NCBI RefSeq assembly: GCF_002897295.1
Contig: NZ_BEXF01000003.1
Coordinates: forward strand, 248,001 to 312,000
DNA length: 64,000 bases
Direction of reading: 5' to 3'
Origin: Brevibacillus reuszeri
GTDB taxonomy: Bacteria; Bacillota; Bacilli; Brevibacillales; Brevibacillaceae
Shown here: piece after piece, positions 28,370 to 38,000 of the stretch
Layout: the number at the start of each line of letters is the position of its first letter
How positions within the stretch are numbered: the first letter of the stretch is position 1
Notes under the pieces: generated by a model
The model's input: only the letters and a program-made list of their open reading frames with translations
The model's database searches: none
Told to the model about the DNA's origin: nothing
Made by a program: the position numbers and the translations under genes

Positions 28370-28499
28370 ACTCGTTACCTCCCAAATCAAAGCCCGATTT
28401 TGGTACATATTCACAAGTTCCAGTATACCGCAAAAAAATTTTTTCTACCATTGAAACACCAATCAATCTTACCGATTGCTCTCATTATGAATCCACATG

Positions 28500-28931
28500 T
28501 CAATACTCATGATCCTCTTGTGGATATTGGCAGAGCTCGTACAGGACTCCGCCTGCCGCTTTTGGATGCAAAAACCCGATTTGGGCATGATGAGCCCCTT
28601 CTTTAGGCTGCTCATGGATAAGCGGTACACCCTGTTCCTTTAAATGGATCAGCCGTTCCCGGACATCGTCTACATCAAGTGCGATATGATGGATTCCTTC
28701 CCCGCGCTTTTCGATAAACTTGGCGATTGGACTCTGATCAGAGAGAGGCTCTAACAGCTCAATTCGACTTTCACCAATTTGCAGAAAAGCGACCTTCACC
28801 TGTTCACTTTCTACCTCTTCCGTTCCTACGAGGGTTAGCCCCAAATGCTTCGTGTAAAAAGGAAGTGCTTGTTCAAGACTTTTTACAGCGATACCGATGT
28901 GGGCAATTTTGTTAGGAGCGTTCACTGTCAT
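28500..28931 (-). CDS. mce: Methylmalonyl-CoA epimerase
   Basis: VOC-superfamily enzyme that interconverts (R)- and (S)-methylmalonyl-CoA in propionate and branched-chain degradation. The 143-residue product has the two beta-alpha-beta-beta-beta halves with metal ligands in IAHIGIAVKSLEQAL (His), RIELLEPLS (Glu), GIHHIALDVDDV (His) and GGVLYELCQ (Glu). No mutase genes are in the window, but the bkd operon 3 kb away makes the substrates. Confidence 0.9.
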   Translation of the reverse strand: MTVNAPNKIAHIGIAVKSLEQALPFYTKHLGLTLVGTEEVESEQVKVAFLQIGESRIELLEPLSDQSPIAKFIEKRGEGIHHIALDVDDVRERLIHLKEQGVPLIHEQPKEGAHHAQIGFLHPKAAGGVLYELCQYPQEDHEY

Positions 28932-29170
28932 CTTCCTCTCTTTTTTACTCCGCTATTTGTATCTATGTTTGACCGTTTTCGTAAATATGGACAATCCTGT
29001 TGCCACTGCTTATACAATTCGGTAAAATCCTGATTGTAGAGTATAACCTTGTACGCATACGTGCGGCATAGAAATGGTCCTTATCGCCAATTTTATCATA
29101 CGCACTTTATGTATAACTTCCCTTTTTCACAAGTTTGCAGATGTATATACAGAAAGGAGGCTGATGAAGG

Positions 29171-29254
29171 ATGAAGCAATCCCTCGTCGCCAAAGTTTTA
29201 ATTGTCATTCTCGTTTTCGCCTTGATCCTCCCCACCTTCTTCTATTTCCAATAA
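29171..29254 (+). CDS. 27-residue hydrophobic membrane peptide
   Basis: This short gene starts at ATG 29171, ten bases after AAAGGAGG, and encodes 27 residues: MKQSLVAKVL, a long aliphatic stretch, then TFFYFQ. The charge pattern (basic N-terminus, single helix) fits insertion into a membrane. A strong terminator lies 25 bp after the stop, so the transcription unit seems complete. It may be a small sporulation or stress membrane peptide, or a type I toxin; nothing in the sequence decides. It is divergent from mce and convergent with the large surface protein gene. Confidence 0.65.
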   Translation: MKQSLVAKVLIVILVFALILPTFFYFQ

Positions 29255-29279
29255 GCAGATTCTCCCAGGTAAAAAATAA

Positions 29280-29312
29280 CCCCCTTCCGCCAAAAGCGAA
29301 AGGGGGTTTTGT
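29280..29312. terminator. Bidirectional intrinsic terminator
   Basis: CCCCCTT and AAGGGGG flank a 13-base loop and are followed by TTTTGTTT on the plus strand and TTATTTTTT on the minus strand. It serves the 27-residue peptide gene and the convergent surface protein gene. Confidence 0.85.
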
Positions 29313-29321
29313 TTGATCGAT

Positions 29322-31478
29322 TTATTTATAAACGAACACGCTGGAGGTTTTAGCATCCCAGCCAACTTTGTAGCCCAGATTATCTGTTACGAAACGAACT
29401 GGAATCATTGGCATTCCGTTGTTCAATACTACTGGAGTTGGGAGAGCAACCTCTTGATTTCCAATTTTTGCTTTGTTGGAACCAACAGTAAACTTAATGA
29501 CTTTGTTGCCACTAATAATCGCAACGTCCTTTGCGTTCCATTGTGTAGTCAAATACAAAGCCTCTTTGAAAAACTGTGCTGGAACCATCGTTGTGTTTCC
29601 ACCCGCGATGTATGGTGCTACTTGCAATGGATATGTTTTGCCCTGCAAGGTGAAGTTTGCTGTGTTTACTTTAAACAGTGCTGCATTCGCTGGAACAGCT
29701 ACTGCAGGCTGAGTCGCTGGTGTCGTAGGCTGTGTAGCTGGTTGTGCAGGTGAAGGCATACCTACTCCTACCGCACGAGCAAACAAGAGTCCTTTTTCTT
29801 CCGAAGTGAAAACGCTAATGCTGTACGCATTTTTCACAGACGGGTTTACGATATTGGCTGCAGCTGTAATTGTGATATTCGCAGCTGTTGCAGCAGGAAT
29901 ATCCTGCGCTGGATACACCAGAACGTTTTGTCCGCGAACCGCTACATAGTTTGCTCCCACTCCATTTACTGAAACGTTTGCAGGCGCGATATAAGCTGGC
30001 ACTTTGTAGCCCGCTGGGAATACCAGCTCAACGAAGTCACGCTGCTTCATCAGACCAACACCCAGTCCTTTGATGGCAATATTGACACCTGTCGGTTTAC
30101 CCAATGCATTTGAAGTGAGACCGATTGTAGCGGTGCTGTTATTGACCACGTTTGGATTTGGCGTGGTTGGATTAGTCGGATTTGTAGGGCTTGTCGGATT
30201 CGTTGGTGTCGGGTTCACGGAAGAACCGCCGATGGTAAACGACTTGGATTCCAGTGTTTTACCGTCAATGGAAGCCTTGAGTGTATAGGTTCCCGCTGTC
30301 TTTGGATTCGAGATCCAGGCAGAGAAGGAAACAACAACTTTTACCTCGCTGCTGGACGAGAATCCAGATGGAGCCGTGATATATACTTTATTTCCAGAAG
30401 CACTCGCTCTTTTTGGAGTTTTCCCGTTCAGCGTAAAATCACTGTAGGTCAAAATTCCAGGGACCATGTCAGCAGAGGGGAATTCCAGAATCAGGTCCTC
30501 ATCAGCCATCAATTTTTTGTTACCGAAATCAGCGTCAAACGTATAGCTGGAACGAGCACCAGCGGATGGATCAGACAGGTTGACAGTGAAAGCGTCTGTA
30601 GAAGTGCTGGAGCTGCCAGAACCGGATTTCGTTACCTCAAACTTTTTGGATTCATATGTAGAACCGTCATATTTCACTTTGAACGTGTAATCACCGGTTT
30701 TAGGGTTTTCAATACCAGCAGATTTTGTGAATTCTAAATTGATGTAGCTGTCTTTATTCGCACCGCTTGGTACTTTAATGGTGACTTCGTCGCCTTTTAC
30801 ACTTACGGACTTAGCTACGGAGCCATTTACTTTTACATCGTCAGAATCGATCTTGGACGGAAGCATGCTGCTGCTTGGGAAAATGACTGTTATCGTCTCA
30901 TTCGTTTCGAGCTTTACACTTTTCTTGAGAGAGATTTCGCCCAGCTTGATGCTTGTCGTATCTCCAGACGCTTTGCTACCAAGGGTAACAGAGTAATCGC
31001 CTTTGCTGCTGGAGCCGCTGCTGGAACCTGAGATTGAAACCTTTTTGGACTTAGCTGATTTCTCACTTGTAGTTCTTACCTCAACACTATAGGAGCCTTT
31101 ACTATCAGGATTAGTGATCCCGTCTTCAATAGTGAAAGAAACATCATCATCCTTATCAAGATCTTCATCAATTCTGATCTGGATTTCTCTTCCACTTACT
31201 TTCACGCTCTTAATATCGAAATTCGCGTCAATGTCGCTGGTGGAAATATTCTTACTCACTGTATAATCGGAATCAAATTCCACATAGATGTAATCTCCAG
31301 AGTCAAGAGCCTTGTCTAACGTGAATTCGATTTTGTATTCACTATCATCCCCTGCACCATCTTCATCCGCCGAAATGTCCAAGCCAGAAATCGCTTGTGC
31401 ATGTGGTACTGCAACAAAAGGTGTAGCTGCTAGCGCAGATGCGAGCACCAATGGCAGTGCTTTGTTTGTCTTCTTCAT
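29322..31478 (-). CDS. Secreted repeat protein with copper amine oxidase-like stalk domain
   Basis: The 718-residue product has a Sec signal peptide (MKKTNKALPLVLASALAATP, cleavage after AQA) and four similar immunoglobulin-like modules of about 110-130 residues. Each module ends in an I-x-NP-x4-5-Y signature (GITNPDSKGSY, GIENPKTGDY, WISNPKTAGTY, NIVNPSVKNAY). Ser/Gly linkers and a Thr-Pro-Asn-rich hinge separate modules three and four. The C-terminus (about 600-718) has the Cu_amine_oxidN1 pattern (MVPAQFFKEALYL, MIPVRFVTDNLGYKVGWD), often found in Paenibacillaceae wall proteins. No LPXTG or SLH motif is present, so attachment is unclear. Confidence 0.85.
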   Translation of the reverse strand: MKKTNKALPLVLASALAATPFVAVPHAQAISGLDISADEDGAGDDSEYKIEFTLDKALDSGDYIYVEFDSDYTVSKNISTSDIDANFDIKSVKVSGREIQIRIDEDLDKDDDVSFTIEDGITNPDSKGSYSVEVRTTSEKSAKSKKVSISGSSSGSSSKGDYSVTLGSKASGDTTSIKLGEISLKKSVKLETNETITVIFPSSSMLPSKIDSDDVKVNGSVAKSVSVKGDEVTIKVPSGANKDSYINLEFTKSAGIENPKTGDYTFKVKYDGSTYESKKFEVTKSGSGSSSTSTDAFTVNLSDPSAGARSSYTFDADFGNKKLMADEDLILEFPSADMVPGILTYSDFTLNGKTPKRASASGNKVYITAPSGFSSSSEVKVVVSFSAWISNPKTAGTYTLKASIDGKTLESKSFTIGGSSVNPTPTNPTSPTNPTNPTTPNPNVVNNSTATIGLTSNALGKPTGVNIAIKGLGVGLMKQRDFVELVFPAGYKVPAYIAPANVSVNGVGANYVAVRGQNVLVYPAQDIPAATAANITITAAANIVNPSVKNAYSISVFTSEEKGLLFARAVGVGMPSPAQPATQPTTPATQPAVAVPANAALFKVNTANFTLQGKTYPLQVAPYIAGGNTTMVPAQFFKEALYLTTQWNAKDVAIISGNKVIKFTVGSNKAKIGNQEVALPTPVVLNNGMPMIPVRFVTDNLGYKVGWDAKTSSVFVYK

Positions 31479-31784
31479 GTTCTTCCTCCCATTTTTACCT
31501 ATAATCTGGTAATAAATCTCTAGCAGGTCGCTATCAGTCTACCATAAATGATATCTAGTGGGAATCTCTTCTACGGAATTTGATAGACTCCCTGGCTACT
31601 ATTGGTAAGACGAAGGAACGCTCCAAAAAGTTACATATCCTTCTTCTGCAAAATAAAATTTTTTTTGCGTTTTTGACGCTTTTTTTTGATTCGTAATTTT
31701 ACTGTGTCATACCGTATGTGAGCATCACAAAAAACCAGGACCGCACATGGCCTGGTTTCTTGCAAGCATCTCAACTACCGCAGA
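31479..31784. other. Upstream region of the surface protein gene
   Basis: These 306 bp hold the bkd terminator and an extremely A/T-rich patch at about 31656-31690, where GCGT and ACGC are flanked by runs of eight T residues. On the minus strand this is an A-tract that could act as an UP element for the surface protein promoter. No gene was seen. Confidence 0.45.
31729..31758 (-). terminator. Intrinsic terminator of the bkd operon
   Basis: Minus-strand AAACCAGG and CCTGGTTT form a perfect stem followed by six T residues, 27 bp after the bkdB stop. Confidence 0.85.
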
Positions 31785-33137
31785 TTAATACAGCTTTGTA
31801 TCTGGTCCGACGTTTTCCAGCTTTTGCTTAACGCTCTGCAGGAATCGTCCGCAGATCAGGCCATCCAGCACGCGGTGGTCGAGTGACATGCAGAGATTTA
31901 CCATCGAGCGCACCGCTATCATGTCATTGATAACCACTGGTCGTTTCACGATCGATTCGACACTGAGGATCGCTGCTTGCGGGGCGTTAATAATTGGTTG
32001 CGACAACACAGAGCCAAACGAACCCGTATTGTTGACAGTGAAGGTTCCACCTGTCATATCATCCATCGTAAGCTTCCCTGCCCGTGTGCGAGCAGCCAGA
32101 TCGTCCACAGACTTGGCGATACCTAGAACAGACTTTTGGTCAGCATGCTTGATCACAGGAACGTAAAGTGCGTCTTCTGTCGCAACTGCAATCGAAATAT
32201 TAATGTCTTTTTTGACGATAATTTTGTCTCCTGCCCACGTGGAATTAATCATTGGGTATTCCTTCAATGATTCCACAACTGCCTTGATGAAAAATGGCAG
32301 GAATGTAAGGTTGAGACCTTCTTTACGCTTGAACTCATCCTTTGCCTGATTGCGGAAATGAACGAGATTGGTCACGTCAACTTCAACCATTGTCCATGCG
32401 TGTGGAGCCTCATGCTTGCTTTGGACCATTCGGCTCGCAATGGTTTTGCGAATCGGTGTCACCTGGATGGTTTGGTCTCCGCTCGCTACTGGAATATCTA
32501 CACTTGTCGCAGCTGGAACAGATGATACAGATGTCGCAGTCGCCGCTGCAGGAACTGGAGTCGGTTCCGGCTGGGAAACAGCAGCTGGTGCCGTATTTTG
32601 AGCGACAGGAGCTGCTGCTTGTTGTCCACCCGCGTCAATTATTGCTTGAACGTCCTTACGAGTCACGCGCCCCTGGGCACCTGTACCAACCACTCGGGAC
32701 AGATCGATCCCATGCTCTTGGGAAAGGGCCATGACAGCAGGTGAATAACGCTGTTTCGGTCCATCCTGATTCGAGCTGGCTTTTTGCTGTGCAGGCTGGC
32801 TTGCTGCTAGTGCAGCGCTTGGTTGCAAAGGTGCGGATACTGGCTGCTGTTGTACTGGTGCTTCTTGTGTCGACGCAGGAGCAGCAGCGCCAGCCTCTCC
32901 ACTTTCTTCTATATATAGAATCAATGTACCAATCTCTACTGTCTCGCCTTCTGGGACCACAATTTCCGTGATGCGGCCGGAAACCGTAGACGGAACCTCG
33001 GCATTCACCTTGTCTGTTGTCACTTCAGCCAACGAGTCATATTTTTTTACGGTGTCTCCCACATTGACCAGCCACTTGCTGATCGTTCCTTCGGTCACAC
33101 TTTCTCCGAGCTGGGGCATTAGCACTTTCGTTGCCAT
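31785..33137 (-). CDS. bkdB: Branched-chain keto acid dehydrogenase E2, dihydrolipoyl acyltransferase
   Basis: E2 core of the branched-chain 2-oxo acid dehydrogenase complex. The 450 residues comprise a lipoyl domain with the lipoylated lysine in EVTTDKVNAEVP and an Ala/Pro/Gln linker. A peripheral-subunit-binding domain follows (RYSPAVMALSQEHGIDLSRVVGTGAQGRVTRKDV), then a catalytic domain ending in DHRVLDG, which supplies the active-site His and Asp. It yields branched acyl-CoA primers for anteiso/iso fatty acids. It is the last gene of the operon. Confidence 0.94.
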   Translation of the reverse strand: MATKVLMPQLGESVTEGTISKWLVNVGDTVKKYDSLAEVTTDKVNAEVPSTVSGRITEIVVPEGETVEIGTLILYIEESGEAGAAAPASTQEAPVQQQPVSAPLQPSAALAASQPAQQKASSNQDGPKQRYSPAVMALSQEHGIDLSRVVGTGAQGRVTRKDVQAIIDAGGQQAAAPVAQNTAPAAVSQPEPTPVPAAATATSVSSVPAATSVDIPVASGDQTIQVTPIRKTIASRMVQSKHEAPHAWTMVEVDVTNLVHFRNQAKDEFKRKEGLNLTFLPFFIKAVVESLKEYPMINSTWAGDKIIVKKDINISIAVATEDALYVPVIKHADQKSVLGIAKSVDDLAARTRAGKLTMDDMTGGTFTVNNTGSFGSVLSQPIINAPQAAILSVESIVKRPVVINDMIAVRSMVNLCMSLDHRVLDGLICGRFLQSVKQKLENVGPDTKLY

Positions 33138-33157
33138 GATCCATGGTCCTCCTCGCC

Positions 33158-34141
33158 TTAAAAGTTGGCCAACTCTCGCATTGCTTCCAAAACTTTATCC
33201 GGGTTTAGCATGAAGAATTTTTCCATAGGTGGGCTGTAAGGCATTGCTGGAACGTCCGGACCGCACAGACGCTTGATCGGTGCATCCAGATCAAACAAGC
33301 AATGCTCCGCAACGATTGCAGCGACTTCGCCACCAACGCCGCCTTCTTTGTTGTCTTCGTGGACAATCAATACTTTACCTGTTTTGGAGGCGGCTTCAGC
33401 AATCGCCTCTTTGTCGAGAGGGTAAAGAGTACGCAAATCCAGAACATGAGCGCTGATTCCTTCTTGAGCAAGCTTTTCTGCTGCTTGCAGGCAGAAGTGC
33501 AGAGCCAAGCCATACGAAATGACAGTAATGTCGGTACCTTCACGCTTTACATCTGCCTTGCCAATTGGCAAAACATAGTCATGATCAGGAACTTCACCTT
33601 TAATCAGGCGATACAAACGCTTATGCTCGAAAAAGAGCACTGGATCTTCATCGCGAATGGCTGCTTTCAGAAGGCCCTTTGCATCATAAGGGGTAGACGG
33701 AGCCACCACTTTCAAGCCTGGAGTATTGGTAAACATCGCTTCCACTGATTGAGAGTGGTAGAGTGCACCGTGCACTCCTCCCCCGAACGGAGCACGAATC
33801 GTAAGCGGGCAATTCCAATCATTATTTGAGCGATAGCGCATTTTTGCTGCTTCACTGACGATCTGATTGACTGCTGGCATAATAAAGTCGGCAAATTGGA
33901 TCTCGGCGATGGGACGCATGCCATATGCTGCTGCTCCGATTCCTACCCCAACGATTGCGGATTCTGCCAGTGGCGTATCAATCACACGCTCTTCTCCAAA
34001 CTCTTCAATCAATCCCACTGTGGCACGGAAAACACCTCCGCGCACACCTACGTCTTCTCCGAGGACAAACACATTTTGATCGCGGCGCATTTCCTCGCGC
34101 ATCGCCATTGTAACTGCATCAATAAACGAGATGACTGCCAT
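33158..34141 (-). CDS. bkdAB: Branched-chain keto acid dehydrogenase E1 beta subunit
   Basis: Beta subunit of the thiamine-diphosphate-dependent E1 decarboxylase. The 327 residues include EDVGVRGGVFRATVGL, the cofactor-activating glutamate region (DTPLAESAIVGVGIGAA), FADFIMPAVNQIVSEAAKMRYRS, and a transketolase C-terminal domain with DLRTLYPLDKEAI and VHEDNKEGGVGGEVAA. It starts 13 bp after bkdAA ends, with AAGGGGGG upstream. Confidence 0.94.
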   Translation of the reverse strand: MAVISFIDAVTMAMREEMRRDQNVFVLGEDVGVRGGVFRATVGLIEEFGEERVIDTPLAESAIVGVGIGAAAYGMRPIAEIQFADFIMPAVNQIVSEAAKMRYRSNNDWNCPLTIRAPFGGGVHGALYHSQSVEAMFTNTPGLKVVAPSTPYDAKGLLKAAIRDEDPVLFFEHKRLYRLIKGEVPDHDYVLPIGKADVKREGTDITVISYGLALHFCLQAAEKLAQEGISAHVLDLRTLYPLDKEAIAEAASKTGKVLIVHEDNKEGGVGGEVAAIVAEHCLFDLDAPIKRLCGPDVPAMPYSPPMEKFFMLNPDKVLEAMRELANF

Positions 34142-34154
34142 CAGGATACCCCCC

Positions 34155-35147
34155 TTATTCCCCGTATACGTGTGTCAGAGTCGATTCTGGAGACGGATAT
34201 GGTGCATTTTCCGCATACTCCGTCGCTTCGTCTACTTCCAGCTGAACGCGAGCTAGCATATCTGCTTCCGTACTTTCATCCAGAAGGCCAACCTCTTTCA
34301 GATAGGTAGCAAACAGGATGAGTGGATCTTTTTTCTTTGCTTCTTCTACTTCCTCACGTGTCCGATATACACGATCGTCGTCATCACTGGAATGTGGAAC
34401 CAGACGGTACATCACTGCCTCAATCAAAGTAGGACCTGCACCGCTGCGTGCACGTTCTACCGCTTCTTTGGTAACTCGGTACACCTCGATCGGATCGTTG
34501 CCATCTACGCTTACTCCCGGGAAGCCGTATCCGATAGCACGGTCAGCTACACTTTCGCACGCCAATTGCTTGTTGATCGGAACCGAGATCGCATATTTGT
34601 TATTTTCACAGAAGAAGATAACTGGGAGCTTGTGTACGCCAGCAAAGTTGGCACCCTCGTGGAAATCCCCTTGGTTGCTGGAGCCTTCTCCAAAAGACGT
34701 ATACACAACAAAATCTTTTTTCTGCATTCTCCCCGCCAACGCCATGCCCACTGCATGAGGTACCTGTGTCGTTACTGGGCTGGAGCCGGTCAGGATATTG
34801 TATTTCTTTCCACCGAAGTGGCCTGGCATTTGACGTCCGCCGCTGTTTGGATCTTCAGCCTTGGCAAAAGCAGACAACATGCAGTCACGTGCACTCTGGC
34901 CAAATACAAGAACCAGACCAAGATCACGATAATACGGACACAAATAATCTCTTTCTGTCTCCATCGCAAAAGCAGCTCCTACCTGCGCTGCTTCCTGGCC
35001 TTGGCAGGAAATGACGAACGGGACTTTGCCCGCCCGGTTTAACAGCCACTGGCGCTCATCGACCTTGCGCGCGAGCAGCATGTAATAATACATGTCTAGC
35101 ACTTGAGCGTCGGTCAAACCTACTTCTTCATGACGTTTGGTTGTCAT
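34155..35147 (-). CDS. bkdAA: Branched-chain keto acid dehydrogenase E1 alpha subunit
   Basis: Alpha subunit of E1, which decarboxylates the keto acids of Val, Leu and Ile. The thiamine diphosphate motif is present: GEGSSNQGDFHEGANFAG and its downstream NN in FFCENNKYAIS. The phosphorylation-loop-like region YRLVPHSSDDDDRVYR is typical of Bkd rather than PdhA. The 330-residue length is normal. It lies 18 bp after lpdV. Confidence 0.94.
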   Translation of the reverse strand: MTTKRHEEVGLTDAQVLDMYYYMLLARKVDERQWLLNRAGKVPFVISCQGQEAAQVGAAFAMETERDYLCPYYRDLGLVLVFGQSARDCMLSAFAKAEDPNSGGRQMPGHFGGKKYNILTGSSPVTTQVPHAVGMALAGRMQKKDFVVYTSFGEGSSNQGDFHEGANFAGVHKLPVIFFCENNKYAISVPINKQLACESVADRAIGYGFPGVSVDGNDPIEVYRVTKEAVERARSGAGPTLIEAVMYRLVPHSSDDDDRVYRTREEVEEAKKKDPLILFATYLKEVGLLDESTEADMLARVQLEVDEATEYAENAPYPSPESTLTHVYGE

Positions 35148-35165
35148 CGCTTTATACCCTCCTCA

Positions 35166-36587
35166 TTAATTGTGAATTGCTTTTCCATCAACTGCTTGCG
35201 CTGCTTCCATCATCGCCTCTGACAAGGATGGATGAGGATGAATCGTCTGACCAATTTCCCATGGGGTCGCATCCAGCACACGAGCCAGACCTGCTTCTGA
35301 AATCATGTCTGTGACATGTGGGCCAATCATATGAACACCTAGTAAATCATTGGTTTTAGCATCTACGACCAGCTTCACAAATCCGTCGTTCTCGCCGTGA
35401 ATCAAGGCCTTTCCTAGCGGCTTGAAGCTGAACTTTCCAATTTTCACATCAAAGCCTTGTTCACGCGCCTCTTTTTCCGTCAAGCCAACATTCGCGACTT
35501 CAGGACGGCTGTATGTGCACTTCGGAACCTTGGTGTAGTCCATTGGATGAGGATTCAATCCAGCCATGTGCTCTACCGCTAAAATTCCTTCGTGGGAAGC
35601 GACATGTGCCAGCTGCAATCCACCAATGACATCGCCAATGGCATAAATATGCGATTCTGCCGTTTGAAAGAATTCATTCACAACCACTGCGCCACGCTCA
35701 ACCTTGATCTCTGTTGCTTCGAGTCCCAGGTTTTCTACATTCGCCTGTCTGCCTACGGAAACGAGAACTTTTTCTGCTTCAAAGGTTTGTACGCCTGTTT
35801 GGGTTTCGGCCTGAATCACCACACGGCCTTCGCCTTTTTCCATGGATTCCGGGAGTACCTTTGCTCCGGTTACGATCGTCACCTTACGTTTTTTCAACAG
35901 ACGCGCCAGCTCTTTACTTACTTCTTCGTCCTCCAAAGGCAGGATGCGATCTGCATACTCCACTACTGTAACGTCTACACCAAAATCAGTGAGCATGGAT
36001 GCCCATTCAATCCCGATGACTCCGCCCCCTACGATTACGACTGATGCTGGAAGCTTTTCCCACTGCAATGCTTCGTCGCTTGTTACGACATAGGAACCAT
36101 CAATCGTAAGTCCTGGCAGCGTGCGTGGTCGTGAACCTGTCGCCAGCAATAGAAAGCGAGGTACGATCATTTCCTGATCGCCGTTTTCCTTTTCGATTCG
36201 CACAGCTCCAGCCTGTGGGGAGAAAATGGATGGACCCATGACGCGACCGAACCCTTCAAATACAGTGATTTTTCCTTTTTTCATCAAATACTGAATTCCT
36301 TTATGAAGCTGGTCGATGATGCCTTGTTTGCGTTCTTGAATCTTTGAAAAATCGTAACCCACATTGTCAGCCAAAACACCGTACTTATCGGCTTCTTTCA
36401 AAGTGGAGAATACTTCTGCGCTGCGAAGAAGTGCCTTGGAAGGGATACAGCCACGATGCAGACATGTTCCTCCGAGTTTTTCTTTTTCCACAATTGCCAC
36501 ATTCATTCCCAATTGAGAAGCACGAATAGCCGCTACATAGCCTCCAGTGCCACCACCGAGAACGACCAAATCAAATTCTTGAGACAT
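35166..36587 (-). CDS. lpdV: Dihydrolipoyl dehydrogenase (E3) of the bkd complex
   Basis: FAD-dependent E3 that reoxidises the E2 lipoyl group. The 473-residue protein has the FAD fold (VVLGGGTGGYVAAIRASQLG), the redox disulfide GGTCLHRGCIPSK, the NAD fold (VVIVGGGVIGIEWASML), IYAIGDVIGGLQLAHVASHEG and the C-terminal His-Glu active site in HPHPSLSEAMMEA. The ATG at 36587 follows AAAGGAG. It is separated from bcd by 284 bp where B. subtilis has buk. Confidence 0.94.
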   Translation of the reverse strand: MSQEFDLVVLGGGTGGYVAAIRASQLGMNVAIVEKEKLGGTCLHRGCIPSKALLRSAEVFSTLKEADKYGVLADNVGYDFSKIQERKQGIIDQLHKGIQYLMKKGKITVFEGFGRVMGPSIFSPQAGAVRIEKENGDQEMIVPRFLLLATGSRPRTLPGLTIDGSYVVTSDEALQWEKLPASVVIVGGGVIGIEWASMLTDFGVDVTVVEYADRILPLEDEEVSKELARLLKKRKVTIVTGAKVLPESMEKGEGRVVIQAETQTGVQTFEAEKVLVSVGRQANVENLGLEATEIKVERGAVVVNEFFQTAESHIYAIGDVIGGLQLAHVASHEGILAVEHMAGLNPHPMDYTKVPKCTYSRPEVANVGLTEKEAREQGFDVKIGKFSFKPLGKALIHGENDGFVKLVVDAKTNDLLGVHMIGPHVTDMISEAGLARVLDATPWEIGQTIHPHPSLSEAMMEAAQAVDGKAIHN

Positions 36588-36871
36588 CCATGATCGCTCC
36601 TTTCAATAAAAACCTGTCGAGGTATGCTCACAAAAGAGCGAGCGCGCTTTAACGGAAAGTTGAACCGAAGAAAACTGGATGCAGATGCATAGGCACTTGC
36701 CCGGATGCTTCAGCATGTAGTTACGAGATAATGTTGCGAAGCTCGGATGAACGAGGTAAGCTCCCCCGTCTATTTCCGAGAATATGAATATTCAAAGAAC
36801 ATTGCTTATGTAGCCCCGACTGCTCGTCAGTAACGAGACAAGCAGCCTGGGTAACCAACCATCACTGAAAA
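36588..36871 (-). other. Structured non-coding gap between bcd and lpdV
   Basis: This 284-bp gap has no reading frame but several minus-strand stems. ACCATCGCT/AGTGATGGT overlaps the bcd stop. CTGCTTGTC/GACGAGCAG is next, and GCAT-GGCA/TGCC-ATGC lies further on. None is followed by a T run. In B. subtilis the butyrate kinase gene buk lies here, so this may be a deletion scar, an RNA processing site or an uncharacterised leader. Confidence 0.4.
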
Positions 36872-37963
36872 TTAGCGATGGTAAACAGTCTTACCGTTTT
36901 GCAGGAAAGTATTACGTGACTTGCCAACACTTGCGATACGTTCTTCAGCCATGCGGTCAGCTGCTTTGTAGGATGGCATGCCATCACGTTCAGCAATTTC
37001 GTAAACCTTCAGGATGGTATCGTAAATGGTTTCTACTTTTTTCAGTGCGCGCTCACGATTGTAGCCTTGCAGCTCATCTGCAACGTTGATTACGCCACCT
37101 GCATTGATTACGTAGTCTGGTGCGTAAATGAGGCCCATTTCATGAATCATGTCGCCGTGTTTTTCTTCTTTCAATTGATTGTTCGCTGCGCCAGCGATTA
37201 CTTTTGCTTTCAACAGCGGAATGGTGTCATCGTTGATGATTGCACCCAATGCGCATGGCGAGAAGATATCGCATTCAACACTGAAAATGTCATTGACTCC
37301 CACCGCTTTGGCACCGAAATCGTTCACTGCACGATTTACGTTTTCCTGGTTGATGTCAGTAACGATCAAATGCGCGCCTTCTTCATGCAGATGGCGGCAC
37401 AGATTGTAAGCAACGTTACCAACACCTTGAACAGCTACGACGCGACCGGACAGAGAGTCGCTGCCATAAGCGAGCTTAGCAGAAGCCTTCATACCGCGGT
37501 ATACACCGTAAGCAGTTACCGGAGAAGGATTTCCGCTGGAACCAAATGCTGGCGATACACCTGTTACATAATCTGTTTCCAAATGGATCATGTCCATGTC
37601 AGCAACTGTTGTTCCTACGTCTTCTGCTGTGATGTATCGTCCATTCAAGCCCTGGATATAGCGACCGAACGCACGGAACAGCTCTTCGCTCTTATGCTCA
37701 CGTGGGTCACCGATGATTACTGCTTTACCTCCGCCGATGTTCAATCCTGCAGCGGCGTTTTTATAGGTCATACCACGGCCCAGGCGAAGTACGTCGATAA
37801 TAGCCTCTTCTTCTGTCTTGTACGGCCACATACGCGTACCGCCGAGTGCTGGTCCAAGTGTCGTATCATGAATGCAAATAATTGCTTTCAATCCGGAATT
37901 TTCGTCCTGGCAAAATACCAGCTGCTCGTAATCGTAGTTTTGCATGTAATCAAAGATGTTCAT
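36872..37963 (-). CDS. bcd: Leucine dehydrogenase
   Basis: Bcd oxidatively deaminates Leu, Val and Ile with NAD, supplying keto acids to the Bkd complex. The start at 37963 has GGGAGG upstream and gives 363 residues; a longer frame is rejected. The catalytic domain contains [13 protein letters not shown] and [19 protein letters not shown], with the active-site lysine in GGGK. The Rossmann segment is [18 protein letters not shown]. It is the first structural gene of the sigma-54-type bkd operon, with no ptb gene before it. Confidence 0.94.
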   Translation of the reverse strand: MNIFDYMQNYDYEQLVFCQDENSGLKAIICIHDTTLGPALGGTRMWPYKTEEEAIIDVLRLGRGMTYKNAAAGLNIGGGKAVIIGDPREHKSEELFRAFGRYIQGLNGRYITAEDVGTTVADMDMIHLETDYVTGVSPAFGSSGNPSPVTAYGVYRGMKASAKLAYGSDSLSGRVVAVQGVGNVAYNLCRHLHEEGAHLIVTDINQENVNRAVNDFGAKAVGVNDIFSVECDIFSPCALGAIINDDTIPLLKAKVIAGAANNQLKEEKHGDMIHEMGLIYAPDYVINAGGVINVADELQGYNRERALKKVETIYDTILKVYEIAERDGMPSYKAADRMAEERIASVGKSRNTFLQNGKTVYHR

Positions 37964-38000
37964 TGAAGAAACCTCCCTAGTGTCATTCATTCTCCATATT

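Noticed and set aside
36588..36871. T-box or known riboswitch between bcd and lpdV
   Set aside because: No TGGNACCGCG T-box core and no match to other aptamer signatures I know; kept only as a structured gap.
37067..37966. 299-codon plus-strand frame
   Set aside because: It is exactly antisense to bcd and Cys/Val-rich, with no domain or start signal.
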